A stretch of DNA of 64,000 bases from Nocardioides rotundus (GCF_019931675.1 NZ_CP082922.1:3115001-3179000); one strand, 5' to 3'. Positions 36,257-45,137 are shown, counted from the stretch's first letter. The notes: generated from the sequence alone by a model not told the origin. Made by a program: numbers and translations.

Positions 36257-37297
36257 GTGCCTCGACGCATCGCCTTGCTGCTCGCCGCCGGCGTGGTGCT
36301 GGCGCTCGCCGTGGGGCTGGCGGCGTGGCGGGCCGCGCGGCCAGGCTCCGAGCTGGAGCGGGCGCTGAGCACCGCGCCCGCCGGGACGCTGCGGGCCACG
36401 TGGACCGACTGGGCCGCCGTACGCCGTGAGGTGGGGGCGCGCGATCCGCGCGGCGCCGCGGGGCTCACCCGCCTGCTGGACCGCGGCTTCGAGCGCGACC
36501 TGACCTCCACCTCCGCGCTGCTCAGCTCCGCGGAGCCGATGCGCGCCGAGCTCGGCCTCTCGCCGGCCAACCTGGCGTGGGAGCTGCTGGCCCAGGGCCC
36601 GGACGGCGCGGTCGTGGCGATGGGGCTGCCCGACTCCTTCTCCGTCGACCGACTGGGCGCGCGTCTCGAGCGGCTGGGCTACCGCCGCCCCGACTCCCCC
36701 GACGGGGTCTGGCGGGGGACGCCGGAGATCGCCGCGACGACCGGCTTCACCCCCGAGCTGCAGTACGTCGTCGTCCTGGAGGACCAGGGCCTGGTCCTGG
36801 CCTCCGACACGCAGGGCTATGCCGGCCGCGCCGCGGCGGTGGCGCTCGGCGACCGGCCGTCGGTGTCGGGCCTGGAGGAGGTGGTGGAGCCGGCCGGATC
36901 GCCGGTCTCCGCGGCCGTCTACACCGGCGAGTACGGCTGTGAGCAGCTGGCGATGGCGCAGGCCGACGGCGCCGACGCCGCCCAGGGCGAGCAGCTGATC
37001 GCCGCGGCCGGTGGGCTGAACCCCTACACCTCCCTGGCGATGACGCTGCAGCCCGACGGCTCGATGCAGGTGCTGCTCGGCTTCGAGAGCGAGGAGCAGG
37101 CCCGCGCCGACGCCGACGCCCGCGCGCAACTGGCGAAGGGCCCGGCACCCGGCCAGGGCGGCGACTTCTCCGAGCGGTTCCGGGTCCGCTCCGTGCAGTC
37201 CGAGGGCACGCTGCTCACCATGGACCTCCGGCCGCGCCGGGACGCCTACGTCCTGTCCGACCTCAGCAGCGGGCCCGTCCTCTTCGCCTCCTGCTGA
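36257..37297 (+). CDS. Membrane-anchored hypothetical protein
   Basis: 346 residues beginning with a GTG behind AAGGAG. One N-terminal membrane segment (IALLLAAGVVLALAVGLAAW, about residues 5-24) suggests an outside-facing domain. The rest is a soluble alpha/beta protein with no motif I recognise; two cysteines (GEYGCEQLAM and the C-terminal FASC) could form a disulfide. It is divergent from mutT1 and convergent with copA. Codon use is like its neighbours and the frame is robust, so it is a real gene of unknown function. Confidence 0.75.
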   Translation: MPRRIALLLAAGVVLALAVGLAAWRAARPGSELERALSTAPAGTLRATWTDWAAVRREVGARDPRGAAGLTRLLDRGFERDLTSTSALLSSAEPMRAELGLSPANLAWELLAQGPDGAVVAMGLPDSFSVDRLGARLERLGYRRPDSPDGVWRGTPEIAATTGFTPELQYVVVLEDQGLVLASDTQGYAGRAAAVALGDRPSVSGLEEVVEPAGSPVSAAVYTGEYGCEQLAMAQADGADAAQGEQLIAAAGGLNPYTSLAMTLQPDGSMQVLLGFESEEQARADADARAQLAKGPAPGQGGDFSERFRVRSVQSEGTLLTMDLRPRRDAYVLSDLSSGPVLFASC

Positions 37298-37342
37298 GGC
37301 CCGCGCCGGCCGCGCTCCCCTTCGCCGCCGGGGCCCGAGGGA

Positions 37343-39550
37343 TCAGCGGAAGCGGCGCAGCCGCAGGCTGTTGGAGACCACGAAGACCGAGGAGAGGGCC
37401 ATCGCGGCGCCGGCGATCATCGGGGTCAGCAGGCCGGCGGCGGCCAGCGGCAGCGCGAGCACGTTGTAGGCGAACGCCCAGAACAGGTTGCCCTTGATCG
37501 TGGCGAGGGTACGGCGGGACAGCCGGACCGCGTCGGCGGCGACCCGGAGGTCCCCGCGGACCAGGGTGAGGTCGCTGGCCTCGATCGCCACGTCCGTGCC
37601 GGTGCCCATCGCCAGCCCGAGGTCGGCCTGCGCGAGGGCCGGGGCGTCGTTGATCCCGTCGCCCACCATCGCGACGACGCGCCCCTCGCCCTGCAGCCGC
37701 TTGACCTCGTCGACCTTGCCGGCCGGGAGCACGCCGGCCACGACCCGCTCGATGCCGACCTGCGCGGCCACCGCCCGGGCGGCGCGCTCGTGGTCGCCGG
37801 TGAGCAGCACCGGCTCCAGCCCGAGCTCGCGGAAGCGGGCGACGGCCTCGGCGGAGGTGTCCTTGACGGTGTCGGAGACGACCAGGACGCCCTGGGGTAC
37901 GCCGTCCCAGCCGACCAGCACCGCCGTACGCCCCTGCGCCTCGGCGGCCTCCAGCGCCCCGGCCAGGACCGAGCCCGGCTCGGGCTCCCCGACCAGGGAC
38001 GGACGACCGGCCACCACCCGGCGACCGTCCACGTCGGCCTCGACCCCGCGTCCCTCGCGGTTGACGAAGCCGGTGACGGGCGGCGGGGGTCCGTCCCAGC
38101 CCGCGACGACCGCACGGGCGATGGGGTGCTCGGAGCCGGACTCGACGGCCGCGGCGAGGCGCCGTACCTCCTGCTCGGAGGTGGTGGGGGCAGCGGTCAC
38201 CGAGACCAGGGACATGGCGCCCGTGGTCACGGTGCCTGTCTTGTCCAGCACGACCGTGTCGACCCGCCGGGTCGACTCCAGCACCTCGGGACCGCGGATC
38301 AGGATGCCGAGCTGGGCGCCCCGACCGGTGCCGACCATGAGCGCCGTCGGCGTGGCCAGGCCCAGCGCACAGGGGCAGGCGATGATGAGGACCGCGACGG
38401 CGGCGGAGAAGGCGAGGGTCGCACCGCTCCCGGTGCCTAGCCAGAAGCCGAGCGTGGCCACCGACAGCGCGATCACGATCGGCACGAAGACGCCGGAGAT
38501 GCGGTCGGCCAGGCGCTGCACCTCGGCCTTGCCGGTCTGCGCCTCCTCGACCAGGCGGGCCATCTGCGCGAGCTGGGTGTCGGCGCCGACCCGGGTGGCG
38601 CGCACGACCAGTCGGCCGGAGGTGTTCACGGTCGCCCCGGCCACCTCGGACCCGGGGCCGACGTCGACCGGGACCGGCTCGCCGGTGAGCATGGAGGCGT
38701 CGACCGCCGAGCGGCCGTCCTCGACCACGCCGTCGGTGGCGATCTTCTCGCCGGGGCGTACGACGAAGCGGGTGCCGACGGTGAGGCTGTCGGCCGGGAC
38801 CCGATCCTCTACGCCGTCGCGCAGGACGGTCACCTCTCGGGCGCCGAGCTCCAGCAGCGAGCGCAGGGCGTCGCCGGCCCGGCGCTTGGAGCGCTTCTCG
38901 AAGTAGCGCCCCGCCAGCAGGAAGGTGGTCACGCCGGTGGCGGCCTCGAGGTAGATGTTGCCCAGCCCGTCACTGCGGGCCGGACGCAGGTCGAAGCCGT
39001 GGACCATCCCGATCTCCCCCGCACTGCCGACGACGAGCGCGACGAGCGACCAGGCGAAGGCAGCGAGCACGCCCACCGAGACCAGGGTGTCCATCGTGGT
39101 GGCCGCGTGCCGCAGGTTGGTCCAGGCGGCCCGGTGGAAGGGCCAGGCGGCCCACAGGACCACGGGGGTGGCCAGCACGAGCGAGACCCACTGCCACCCG
39201 GGGAACTGCAGCGCAGGCACCATCGCCATCGCGATCACCGGGACGCTGAGGGCGGCCGACACGAGCAGCCGACGCCGAAGCGACGCGAGCTCGGCCTCGC
39301 CGTCGTCGCGGCCGTCCTCGGGCAGGGCTGCGGTGTAGCCGGCCGCCTCGACGACTGCCAGCAGGTCCGCCGTACTGACCCCGGCGGCGTGGTGGACGCT
39401 GGCCTTCTCTGTGGCGTAGTTGACCGACGCCGTGACCCCGTCCATCTTGTTCAGCTTGCGTTCGATCCGGTGCGCGCAGGAGGCGCAGGTCATGCCGGTG
39501 ATGGCCAGCTCGGTGTCGAGCTCGGCCGGGGTGTCGTGGGTCGTCGTCAC
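37343..39550 (-). CDS. copA: Copper-exporting P1B-type ATPase
   Basis: Pumps Cu(I) out of the cytosol. 735 residues: N-terminal heavy-metal domain with GMTCASC (19-25), actuator loop with TGEPVPV, metal-binding CPC at 392-394 in [15 protein letters not shown], phosphorylated Asp436 in [15 protein letters not shown] (HP locus) and [10 protein letters not shown]. It starts with GTG overlapping the stop of a 52-residue membrane microprotein (GTGA). Operon order csoR-copZ-microprotein-copA. Confidence 0.95.
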   Translation of the reverse strand: MTTTHDTPAELDTELAITGMTCASCAHRIERKLNKMDGVTASVNYATEKASVHHAAGVSTADLLAVVEAAGYTAALPEDGRDDGEAELASLRRRLLVSAALSVPVIAMAMVPALQFPGWQWVSLVLATPVVLWAAWPFHRAAWTNLRHAATTMDTLVSVGVLAAFAWSLVALVVGSAGEIGMVHGFDLRPARSDGLGNIYLEAATGVTTFLLAGRYFEKRSKRRAGDALRSLLELGAREVTVLRDGVEDRVPADSLTVGTRFVVRPGEKIATDGVVEDGRSAVDASMLTGEPVPVDVGPGSEVAGATVNTSGRLVVRATRVGADTQLAQMARLVEEAQTGKAEVQRLADRISGVFVPIVIALSVATLGFWLGTGSGATLAFSAAVAVLIIACPCALGLATPTALMVGTGRGAQLGILIRGPEVLESTRRVDTVVLDKTGTVTTGAMSLVSVTAAPTTSEQEVRRLAAAVESGSEHPIARAVVAGWDGPPPPVTGFVNREGRGVEADVDGRRVVAGRPSLVGEPEPGSVLAGALEAAEAQGRTAVLVGWDGVPQGVLVVSDTVKDTSAEAVARFRELGLEPVLLTGDHERAARAVAAQVGIERVVAGVLPAGKVDEVKRLQGEGRVVAMVGDGINDAPALAQADLGLAMGTGTDVAIEASDLTLVRGDLRVAADAVRLSRRTLATIKGNLFWAFAYNVLALPLAAAGLLTPMIAGAAMALSSVFVVSNSLRLRRFR

Positions 39551-39705
39551 GGGGTCACCACCATGGAGGAGTGCTGCGGGGCCGGGTGCTCCTCGGCGTC
39601 GTCCGGGCCGAGGGCGGGCGCGGCGACCCGCCCGAGCAGGAAGGCCAGCACGAAGGCGGCCACCAGCGCGGCGAGGTAGGCGAGCACCCGGTCCCGATCG
39701 GCCAT
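39547..39705 (-). CDS. Small membrane protein between CopZ and CopA
   Basis: A 52-residue protein, [18 protein letters not shown] then a hydrophobic stretch to about residue 26, and a polar tail [17 protein letters not shown] with two His and one Met. Its ATG shares a base with the copZ stop (TGATG) and its stop overlaps the copA GTG (GTGA), so it is locked into the copper operon by translation. One membrane segment with a short outside tail that could bind Cu is the inferred topology. I know of no named family; role in copper efflux is inferred from position. Confidence 0.7.
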   Translation of the reverse strand: MADRDRVLAYLAALVAAFVLAFLLGRVAAPALGPDDAEEHPAPQHSSMVVTP

Positions 39706-39911
39706 CAGACGAGCTGGTAGCCGGCTTCGTCGACGGCCGACTTCACCGCGGCACGGTCGAGCGGGGCCTCGCTGCGGACCACGACCTCGCCGGTCTCGAC
39801 GTCGACCTCGACGCCCTCGACGCCGGGGACCTCGGAGAGCTCCTCGGAGACGCTGGCCGCGCAGCTCTGGCAGGTCATCCCGTTGACGATGTAGGTCTGG
39901 GTGGTGCTCAT
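39705..39911 (-). CDS. copZ: Copper chaperone (heavy-metal-associated domain)
   Basis: A 68-residue ferredoxin-like Atx1/CopZ protein that carries Cu(I) to CopA. The Cu site is [11 protein letters not shown] (Met-x-Cys-x-x-Cys) at about residues 11-21. Its stop overlaps the following microprotein start (TGATG). It follows csoR by 35 bp and has GAGGAGCACC upstream of its ATG. Confidence 0.93.
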   Translation of the reverse strand: MSTTQTYIVNGMTCQSCAASVSEELSEVPGVEGVEVDVETGEVVVRSEAPLDRAAVKSAVDEAGYQLV

Positions 39912-39946
39912 CGGTGCTCCTCTTTCGTGGATGCGGGTGGGCGCGG

Positions 39947-40237
39947 TCAGGAGCGGACCAGGCGGGTGATGGCCTGCATGGCCTCGGCGATCTTCTCCTC
40001 GCCCTCGGCGTCGCCGGCCCGGGCGGCGTCGACCACGCAGTGGTTGAGGTGGTCGTCGAGCAGGCCGAGCGAGACGGCCTCCAGCGCCTTGGTCATCGCC
40101 GAGACCTGGGTGAGGATGTCGATGCAGTACTTCTCCTCCTCGACCATCCGCTGCAGGCCGCGTGCCTGCCCCTCGATCCGGCGGAGGCGCTTGAGGTAGT
40201 CGTCCTTGGCGCTGATGTACCCGTGCTGGTGCTCCAT
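39947..40237 (-). CDS. csoR: Copper-sensing repressor
   Basis: Represses copper-efflux genes until Cu(I) binds. 96 residues, all helical; the Cu ligands form the CsoR Cys-His-Cys set: Cys38 (EEKYCIDIL), His63 and Cys67 (DDHLNHC). It heads the csoR-copZ-microprotein-copA operon and is probably autoregulated by the palindrome at 40247-40263, whose bases overlap its -10 (TATGGT, 40250-40245). The ATG lies 7 nt after that hexamer, so a leaderless transcript is likely. Confidence 0.93.
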   Translation of the reverse strand: MEHQHGYISAKDDYLKRLRRIEGQARGLQRMVEEEKYCIDILTQVSAMTKALEAVSLGLLDDHLNHCVVDAARAGDAEGEEKIAEAMQAITRLVRS

Positions 40238-40246
40238 GCTGACACC

Positions 40247-40263
40247 ATACCCCCCTACCGTAT
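40247..40263. promoter_or_regulatory. Candidate CsoR operator
   Basis: ATAC-N9-GTAT (ATACCCCCCTACCGTAT), a C-rich interrupted palindrome of the size and type bound by actinobacterial CsoR, overlapping the csoR -10. Binding is inferred from position. Confidence 0.6.
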
Positions 40264-40304
40264 GATCGGCAAGGTGCGGCGTCGCGGAGCCGACGTACGG
40301 CGGC

Positions 40305-40463
40305 TCAGTGGTCCTCGTCGTCGAGCACGCCGAGGATCTGGTCGATCTCCTCGGTGGAGAGACGATCCTCGGACTCGGTGGCGGCGATGATCAGGTTGGT
40401 GGTCAGCTCCACCTCTGCGAGGAGCTCGCCGTCCTCCAGCGACACGTCGAACTGGTCGCCCAC
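40305..40463 (-). CDS. Small acidic protein
   Basis: A 52-residue protein starting GTG at 40463 behind a strong GGAGGAAGG site. Sequence MGDQFDVSLEDGELLAEVEL then TTNLIIAATESEDRLSTEEI, ending GVLDDEDH; strongly acidic, with a C-terminal half that reads as one helix. No family recognised by me. It lies alone between csoR and the cold-shock gene. The good ribosome-binding site and coding-like codon positions support a real gene. Confidence 0.6.
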   Translation of the reverse strand: MGDQFDVSLEDGELLAEVELTTNLIIAATESEDRLSTEEIDQILGVLDDEDH

Positions 40464-40556
40464 GACTGCCTTCCTCCTTGTTCGGCCCCCGCCGATGCTT
40501 GCTGAGGACAACGATCCCCGCACGGGGCCGGTTACCGCAATCCCCCGAAATGGCCA

Positions 40557-40588
40557 TCGGGGCCCCATCCGGATGGATGGAGCCCCGA
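40557..40588 (-). terminator. Terminator hairpin of the cold-shock gene
   Basis: TCGGGGC (40557 on) pairs with GCCCCGA (to 40588), with an inner stem CCATCC/GGATGG, a long near-perfect hairpin 43 bp past the cold-shock stop on the minus strand. Confidence 0.65.
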
Positions 40589-40630
40589 GGTGAAGACTCG
40601 GAACAGGTGCCCGAGACCTGTGCTGCCTGG

Positions 40631-40834
40631 TCAGACCGGGCGAACGTTCTCCGCCTGCGGGCCCTTCGGACCCTGGGTGACGTCGAACTCGACCTTCTGG
40701 TTCTCGTCGAGGGACTTGTAGCCCTGCGTCTGGATCGCCGAGTAGTGCACGAAGACGTCGTCGCCGCCGTCCTCCTGCGCGATGAAGCCGAAGCCCTTCT
40801 CAGCGTTGAACCACTTAACGGTGCCCTGAGCCAT
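40631..40834 (-). CDS. cspA: Cold-shock protein (CspA family)
   Basis: A 67-residue single-stranded nucleic-acid-binding OB fold, RNA chaperone. RNP1 KGFGFIAQ and RNP2 DVFVHYSAI are intact. The ATG at 40834 is chosen; an in-frame extension to 40981 is the 5' leader. A promoter with a good -35/-10 pair lies about 155 nt upstream, giving the long untranslated leader typical of cold-shock genes. Confidence 0.95.
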   Translation of the reverse strand: MAQGTVKWFNAEKGFGFIAQEDGGDDVFVHYSAIQTQGYKSLDENQKVEFDVTQGPKGPQAENVRPV

Positions 40835-41159
40835 GTTGCTCGTTACTCCTTGTGTCGGGGCGAGAGCCGCCACTTCGGCGGCCCGCTCCAGATGTGGCCA
40901 CACGACACTTCTGGGCCCGAAAGCCCGGTCCTGCCGGGTGGAACACAAACTCCCCGGCTGGACCTGCAGGAACTTGCACACCTGTTGCTGAGGTGAACAC
41001 TACCAACACCACCGCCCCCGCCAACCCCTCCGTCCGGGTGTTCACGAAGTGGTCACCGCGCGTCCGGCGACGCGTGACGTCTCCTACGCCGCCCCGCCGG
41101 CCCGCCCCGGCGCCGGGTAGGGTCGGCACGCTCGGCCCGCCGTACTCCTGCCGGGCCGC
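40835..41159. other. cspA 5' leader and intergenic DNA
   Basis: 325 bases without a gene between cspA and tRNA-Lys. The first ~155 bases are the probable cspA mRNA leader. The remainder holds the cspA promoter and the tRNA-Lys -10 (TAGGGT, 41118-41123). I see no other feature. Confidence 0.6.
40997..41024 (-). promoter_or_regulatory. cspA promoter
   Basis: Minus-strand TTGGCG (41024-41019) and TAGTGT (41002-40997) separated by 16 bp, a good housekeeping -35/-10 pair. Confidence 0.55.
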
Positions 41160-41232
41160 GGGCCTCTAGCTCAATTGGCAGAGCAGCGGACTTTTAATCC
41201 GTTAGTTCAGGGTTCGAGTCCCTGGAGGCCTA
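41160..41232 (+). tRNA. tRNA-Lys (anticodon TTT)
   Basis: Complete cloverleaf: acceptor GGGCCTC/GAGGCCT (one G-U pair), D-arm GCTC/GAGC, anticodon stem GCGGA/TCCGT around CTTTTAA, T-arm CAGGG/CCCTG with TTCGAGT. CCA is not encoded. TAGGGT at 41118 is a probable -10. Confidence 0.95.
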
Positions 41233-41370
41233 CCGCGCCGCCGCAGCCCGACATGTAACGCACAGTTCGGTCAACGTGTTGAGCGGCAGAGCACTCGACA
41301 AGCCGACCGAACTCTCGACAAGGTGATGCGGACCCAGCCCCCAGGAGGGGTACGGCGACCCCGGGCGCCC

Positions 41371-42870
41371 TCAGCGCTCCTGCGGCACGCCGCGGACCCC
41401 GGTGTCGGTGAGCCGGGCCTCCTCGCGAGCACGCTCCTCGAGCTCGCGGCGGGAGGTCTCGTCCTGCTGCTGGGAGGTGGCCAGCATCTCCCGGGCGGCG
41501 TCGTAGGCCCCGGGCGCGCTCACCAGGTCCGCCGCTCCCCGCTTGAGCCGCCCCAGCGCCGCGCGGCCGAAGATCTGCTGCTCGGTGGTGGTGCGCTCGG
41601 AGCGATCGTTGGAGATGAAGGTGATCGCCCAGCGCATCAGCGCGGAGACCCGGTTCTTGAAGCCGGTGAGGTAGACCAGGTGCACGCCCAGCCACATCAG
41701 CCAGGCCAGGATGCCGCTGATCCGCAGCTTCCCGACGGTGGCGACGGCGCTGAACTTGCTGATGATCGCCATCGAGCCCTTGTCGAAGTACTTGAACGGC
41801 TTCTGCGGCGCCTTGCCCTTGAGCCGGCCGTCGATCTCCTTGGCGGCGTACTTCGCCCCCTGGATGGCCACCTGCGCCACGCCGGGCAGGTTGTCCAGGG
41901 CGATCATGTCGCCGACGACGAAGACCTCCGGGTGGCCCGGCAGCGTCAGGTCGGGGTTGACGGCGATCCGGCCGGCCCGGTCCAGCGGCGCGCCGGTCTG
42001 CTCCGAGAGCGTGCGGCCCAGCGGGCTCGCCTGCACGCCGGCGGCCCAGACCTTGGTGAGGGTGTCGATCCGCTCGGTGGTGCCGTCCTTGTACTTCAGC
42101 TCCAGGCCGCGCTCGTCGACGTCGGTCACCATCGCGCCGAGCTTCACCTCGACGCCGCGCTCCTCCAGCTCGCGCTTGGCCTTCGCCCCCAGCTTGGCGC
42201 CGAACGGCGGCAGCACCTGCGGCGCTGCGTCGACCAGGATGACCCGCGCCTGCTTGGTGTTGATGGAGCGAAAGTCCTTGGGCAGCGTGCGGTGCGCCAG
42301 CTCGGCGATCTGGCCGGCCATCTCCACGCCGGTGGGGCCGGCGCCGACCACCACGAAGGTGAGCAGGTGGTCGACGTTGTCGCCGCGGGAGGCGCCGATC
42401 TCGGCCCACTCGAAGGCGCCGAAGATCCGGCCGCGCAGCTCCAGCGCGTCGTCGATCGACTTCATGCCGGGGGCGAACTCGGCGAACTGGTCGTTGCCGA
42501 AGTAGGACTGCGCGGCGCCGGCGGCGACGATGAGGGAGTCGTACGGCGTGACCGTGTCGCGGCCGAGCACCCGGGAGGTGACCGTGCGGGCCTCGAGGTC
42601 GATGTCGGTGACCTCGCCCAGCAGCACCTTGGCGTTGTCCTGGCCGGCGAGCACCTCGCGGGTCGGCGGGGCGATCTCGCCCTGGCTGAGGATCCCGGTC
42701 GCGACCTGGTAGAGCAGCGGTTGGAACAGGTGGTGCGTCGTCTTGGCGACCATGGTGACGTCGGCGTCGGAGCGCCGCAGCGCCTTGGTCCCGAACAGCC
42801 CACCGAAGCCGGAGCCGATCACCACCACCTTGTGGCGGCCCTCGGGCTTCTCGGTCGTGGCGGTGGCCAT
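41371..42870 (-). CDS. ndh: Type II NADH dehydrogenase
   Basis: Non-proton-pumping NADH:quinone oxidoreductase at the inner face of the membrane. 499 residues with two dinucleotide folds: FAD VVVIGSGFGGLFG near residue 20 and NADH VVVGAGPTGVEMAGQIAEL near 170; HHLFQPLLYQVATG and GDMIALDNLPGVAQVAIQGA are family blocks. Hydrophobic GILAWLMWLGVHLVYL near the C-terminus is the membrane-anchoring region. The start at 42870 has AGAGGTG upstream; an ATG six codons earlier is possible. Confidence 0.94.
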   Translation of the reverse strand: MATATTEKPEGRHKVVVIGSGFGGLFGTKALRRSDADVTMVAKTTHHLFQPLLYQVATGILSQGEIAPPTREVLAGQDNAKVLLGEVTDIDLEARTVTSRVLGRDTVTPYDSLIVAAGAAQSYFGNDQFAEFAPGMKSIDDALELRGRIFGAFEWAEIGASRGDNVDHLLTFVVVGAGPTGVEMAGQIAELAHRTLPKDFRSINTKQARVILVDAAPQVLPPFGAKLGAKAKRELEERGVEVKLGAMVTDVDERGLELKYKDGTTERIDTLTKVWAAGVQASPLGRTLSEQTGAPLDRAGRIAVNPDLTLPGHPEVFVVGDMIALDNLPGVAQVAIQGAKYAAKEIDGRLKGKAPQKPFKYFDKGSMAIISKFSAVATVGKLRISGILAWLMWLGVHLVYLTGFKNRVSALMRWAITFISNDRSERTTTEQQIFGRAALGRLKRGAADLVSAPGAYDAAREMLATSQQQDETSRRELEERAREEARLTDTGVRGVPQER

Positions 42871-43081
42871 GGTGATCACACCTCTCACAGGGACGCTGTC
42901 ATCTCATTCAACGCCATTCTCCGACCTCATCATCCACCCGTCCTCCTCCCCGAGGGGGTCACCTTGCTCACATGTCGGCACGGTGTCTCGACTCGGCTGT
43001 GAGGGTGGGGTGCTGGACGCCGACACCCCACAGGGACGACGATGCGGGTATCCAACTCTCCCACGACCTCGGAAACGACAG

Positions 43082-44014
43082 GTGTCCCTCCCTCGCGAAG
43101 CACTCCGACTCGCAGCCGATCCACGGTCCGTCCAGACCGCTCGGCACTGGGTCGCTGCGCGCTTCACCGAGCTCTCCCGCTCCGACCTGGCCGAGTGCGC
43201 CGAGCTGGGGATCTCCGAGCTGGTGACCAACGCGCTGCTGCACGCCGGGGACCCGATCGCGGTGCGCATCCGCGGCACCCGCGCCCACCCCCGGGTCGAG
43301 GTGACCGACGGGTCGCGGCAGCCGCCGGTGCCGCCGGTCCCGCCCGGTGAGGACCCCGAGGGCGCCCTCACGACGTACGGCCGGGGCCTGGGCATCGTCG
43401 CCCGCTGCTCGATCGCCTGGGGCGCGGCCCTGGAGAGCCAGGGCAAGGTGGTCTGGTTCGAGCCGTCGGCCCAGCCTCGCGAGGACATGCTGCTCGAGGG
43501 CGACCTGTTCGAGGCCGAGGGGGCGGAGCAACCCGCGCCCGAGTCGAGCGGCGAGACGGTCCCGGTCCGTCTGCTGGGGGTCCCCGTCTCCACCACGCTC
43601 AGCCTGCACCGGCAGTACCAGGACCTCGAGCGCGAGGTGCGCCTGCTCTCCCTGGCGCACGCCGACGCCTACCCCGTCGCCAAGGAGCTCGCCGAGGCGC
43701 TGCAGGACTTCGGCCGCGTCTACCCCGACGGGATGGGCGCCGCGCTCGACCGCGCGGTCGTCGACGACGACGCCACGATCGACATCGAGGTCACGGCGCC
43801 CGCGGAGGCGGCCGAGGTCTACGAGCGGACCCTCGGCGTGCTGGACATCGCCGACGAGTTCTGCCGCGCCGAGCGGCTGCTCTCGCTGGCCCGAACCTCG
43901 GAGCAGAAGCGCTTCAGCGAGTGGCTGCTGGGCGAGCTCGTGCACCAGGCGCACGGCCGCGGGCCCACGCGCTGGGCCGGCGACGGGAAGCCCGAGCCCG
44001 AGCCGTCCGCGTGA
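43082..44014 (+). CDS. RsbW-like ATP-binding protein
   Basis: 310 residues. The N-terminal ~115 form a histidine-kinase-like ATPase of the anti-sigma-factor type: ISELVTNALLHAGDPIAVRI (N box), VEVTDGSRQPP and YGRGLGIVARCS (G box). The C-terminal ~190 residues are mostly helical (HRQYQDLEREVRLLSLAH; VYERTLGVLDIADEFCRAER) and not recognised by me; similar helices occur in signalling proteins that pair with PP2C phosphatases. GTG start at 43082. Its stop overlaps the first fluoride-channel start (GTGA). Role inferred: partner-switching regulation, perhaps of stress response. Confidence 0.72.
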   Translation: MSLPREALRLAADPRSVQTARHWVAARFTELSRSDLAECAELGISELVTNALLHAGDPIAVRIRGTRAHPRVEVTDGSRQPPVPPVPPGEDPEGALTTYGRGLGIVARCSIAWGAALESQGKVVWFEPSAQPREDMLLEGDLFEAEGAEQPAPESSGETVPVRLLGVPVSTTLSLHRQYQDLEREVRLLSLAHADAYPVAKELAEALQDFGRVYPDGMGAALDRAVVDDDATIDIEVTAPAEAAEVYERTLGVLDIADEFCRAERLLSLARTSEQKRFSEWLLGELVHQAHGRGPTRWAGDGKPEPEPSA

Positions 44015-44421
44015 CCCGTCCGCCCCTCACCACGGCCACGCTGGTCCTGGTCTCCCTCGGCGGCGCGCTCGGCGCCGTCCTGCGCTGGGGGCTGGGCCAG
44101 CTGGTGCCGGACGGCTCCGGCTTCCCGTGGACCACCTTCGCGATCAACGTCGTCGGCTCGCTCCTCCTCGCCCTGCTGCCGCGCCTCACCCGGCACCCGC
44201 ACGTCGTGCACGCCCTCGGGCCGGGCCTGCTGGGCGGGTTCACCACGCTCAGCGCGTACGCCGACCAGAGTCGTGCGCTGCTGGCCGACGGGCAGCTCGT
44301 GGTCGCCGCGGCCTACCTCGCCGGGACCCTCCTCGCCTGTGTCGCTGCCGTGCACCTCGCCTCGCGGCTGACCGCGCCGGCGCAACGCTCCGCCCTGCAC
44401 CGCGAGGAGGGGGACGAGTGA
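44011..44421 (+). CDS. crcB: Fluoride channel FluC/CrcB subunit 1
   Basis: 136-residue four-helix membrane protein. Markers: LGGALGAVLRWGLGQ, the conserved Asn in FAINVVGSLLLAL, and GGFTTLSAYADQ. FluC forms dimers that expel fluoride; in Gram-positive bacteria two paralogous genes often form the dimer. Starts with GTG overlapping the ATPase stop (GTGA) and its own stop overlaps the second channel gene. I see no fluoride riboswitch upstream. Confidence 0.92.
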   Translation: MTRPPLTTATLVLVSLGGALGAVLRWGLGQLVPDGSGFPWTTFAINVVGSLLLALLPRLTRHPHVVHALGPGLLGGFTTLSAYADQSRALLADGQLVVAAAYLAGTLLACVAAVHLASRLTAPAQRSALHREEGDE

Positions 44422-44747
44422 CCGCCCTGCTCGTGGCCCTCGGCGCCGCCGTGGGGGCGCCGCTGCGGTTCCTGGCCGCGCACCTGCTCGACGGCCGGTG
44501 GCCGACCGGGACGTTCCTGGTCAACGCAGCCGGTTCGTTCCTGCTCGGCCTCTTCTCCGCGCTCGCGCTCGACGGACAGACGCTCGCCCTGCTGGGCACC
44601 GGACTCTGCGGCGGGCTGACGACCTACTCCGCGCTCGCGGTGCAGTCCCATGACCGGGGCCGGGCGCTGGGGGCGGCCTACGCCGTCACCACGGTGCTCA
44701 TCGCGGTCGTCCTCTGCGCGGCCGGGTTCGCGGTCGGTCAGGCGTAG
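44418..44747 (+). CDS. crcB: Fluoride channel FluC/CrcB subunit 2
   Basis: 109-residue partner of the preceding channel subunit: GAAVGAPLRFLAAHLL, Asn in FLVNAAGSFLLGLFSAL, GLCGGLTTYSALAVQS. Four membrane helices. It begins with GTG overlapping the stop of the first crcB (GTGA). Its 3' end overlaps that of the convergent metallopeptidase gene by 10 bp. Confidence 0.92.
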   Translation: MTALLVALGAAVGAPLRFLAAHLLDGRWPTGTFLVNAAGSFLLGLFSALALDGQTLALLGTGLCGGLTTYSALAVQSHDRGRALGAAYAVTTVLIAVVLCAAGFAVGQA

Positions 44748-45088
44748 CCCAGGTCGTGCAGCCGGGCGTCGTCGATGCCGAAGTGGTGGGCGATCTCGTG
44801 CACCACCGTGATCCGGACCTCCTCGACCAGCTCCTCTGGGGTCTCGCACATGTCCTGCAGGTTCTGCCGGAAGAGCAGGATCCGTGCGGGCAGCTGGCCC
44901 GCCGTACTGCTCTCCCCCTCGGTCAGCGCGACCCCCTCGTAGAGCCCGAGCAGGTCGGGATCCTCCGGCGGCGCGTCCTCCTCGACCAGCACGACCAGGT
45001 TGCGCACCCGCGCCGCGATCTCGTCCGGGACGCCGTCGAGCGCGTCGGCCACCAGCTCCTCGAACTCCGCGCGCGACATCTCGACCAC
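44738..45088 (-). CDS. Zincin-like metallopeptidase family protein
   Basis: A 116-residue small metallopeptidase-like protein. The zinc motif HEIAHHFGIDDARLHDLGY (HExxH plus downstream acidic/His residues) is the hallmark of this actinobacterial family (formerly DUF1025); the substrate is unknown. GTG at 45088 follows CAGGAT by 6 nt and is favoured as a leaderless start; ATG at 45079 is an alternative. Confidence 0.85.
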   Translation of the reverse strand: MVEMSRAEFEELVADALDGVPDEIAARVRNLVVLVEEDAPPEDPDLLGLYEGVALTEGESSTAGQLPARILLFRQNLQDMCETPEELVEEVRITVVHEIAHHFGIDDARLHDLGYA

Positions 45089-45137
45089 GGGCCCATCCTG
45101 GCACCGACCTGGGCACACAGCCCCGGAAATGGCGAGC

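Noticed and set aside
41160..41370. Possible integration site or genomic island beside tRNA-Lys
   Set aside because: No integrase, no direct repeat of the tRNA 3' end, and flanking genes are housekeeping (cspA, ndh).
43046..43051. GGGTAT upstream of the RsbW-like gene as a stress-sigma promoter
   Set aside because: The -10-like hexamer matches, but I could not find a GTTT-type -35 at proper spacing, so it is not claimed.
43990..44020. Fluoride riboswitch before the crcB genes
   Set aside because: crcB starts inside the preceding gene by overlap and no riboswitch-like consensus is visible upstream of the operon.
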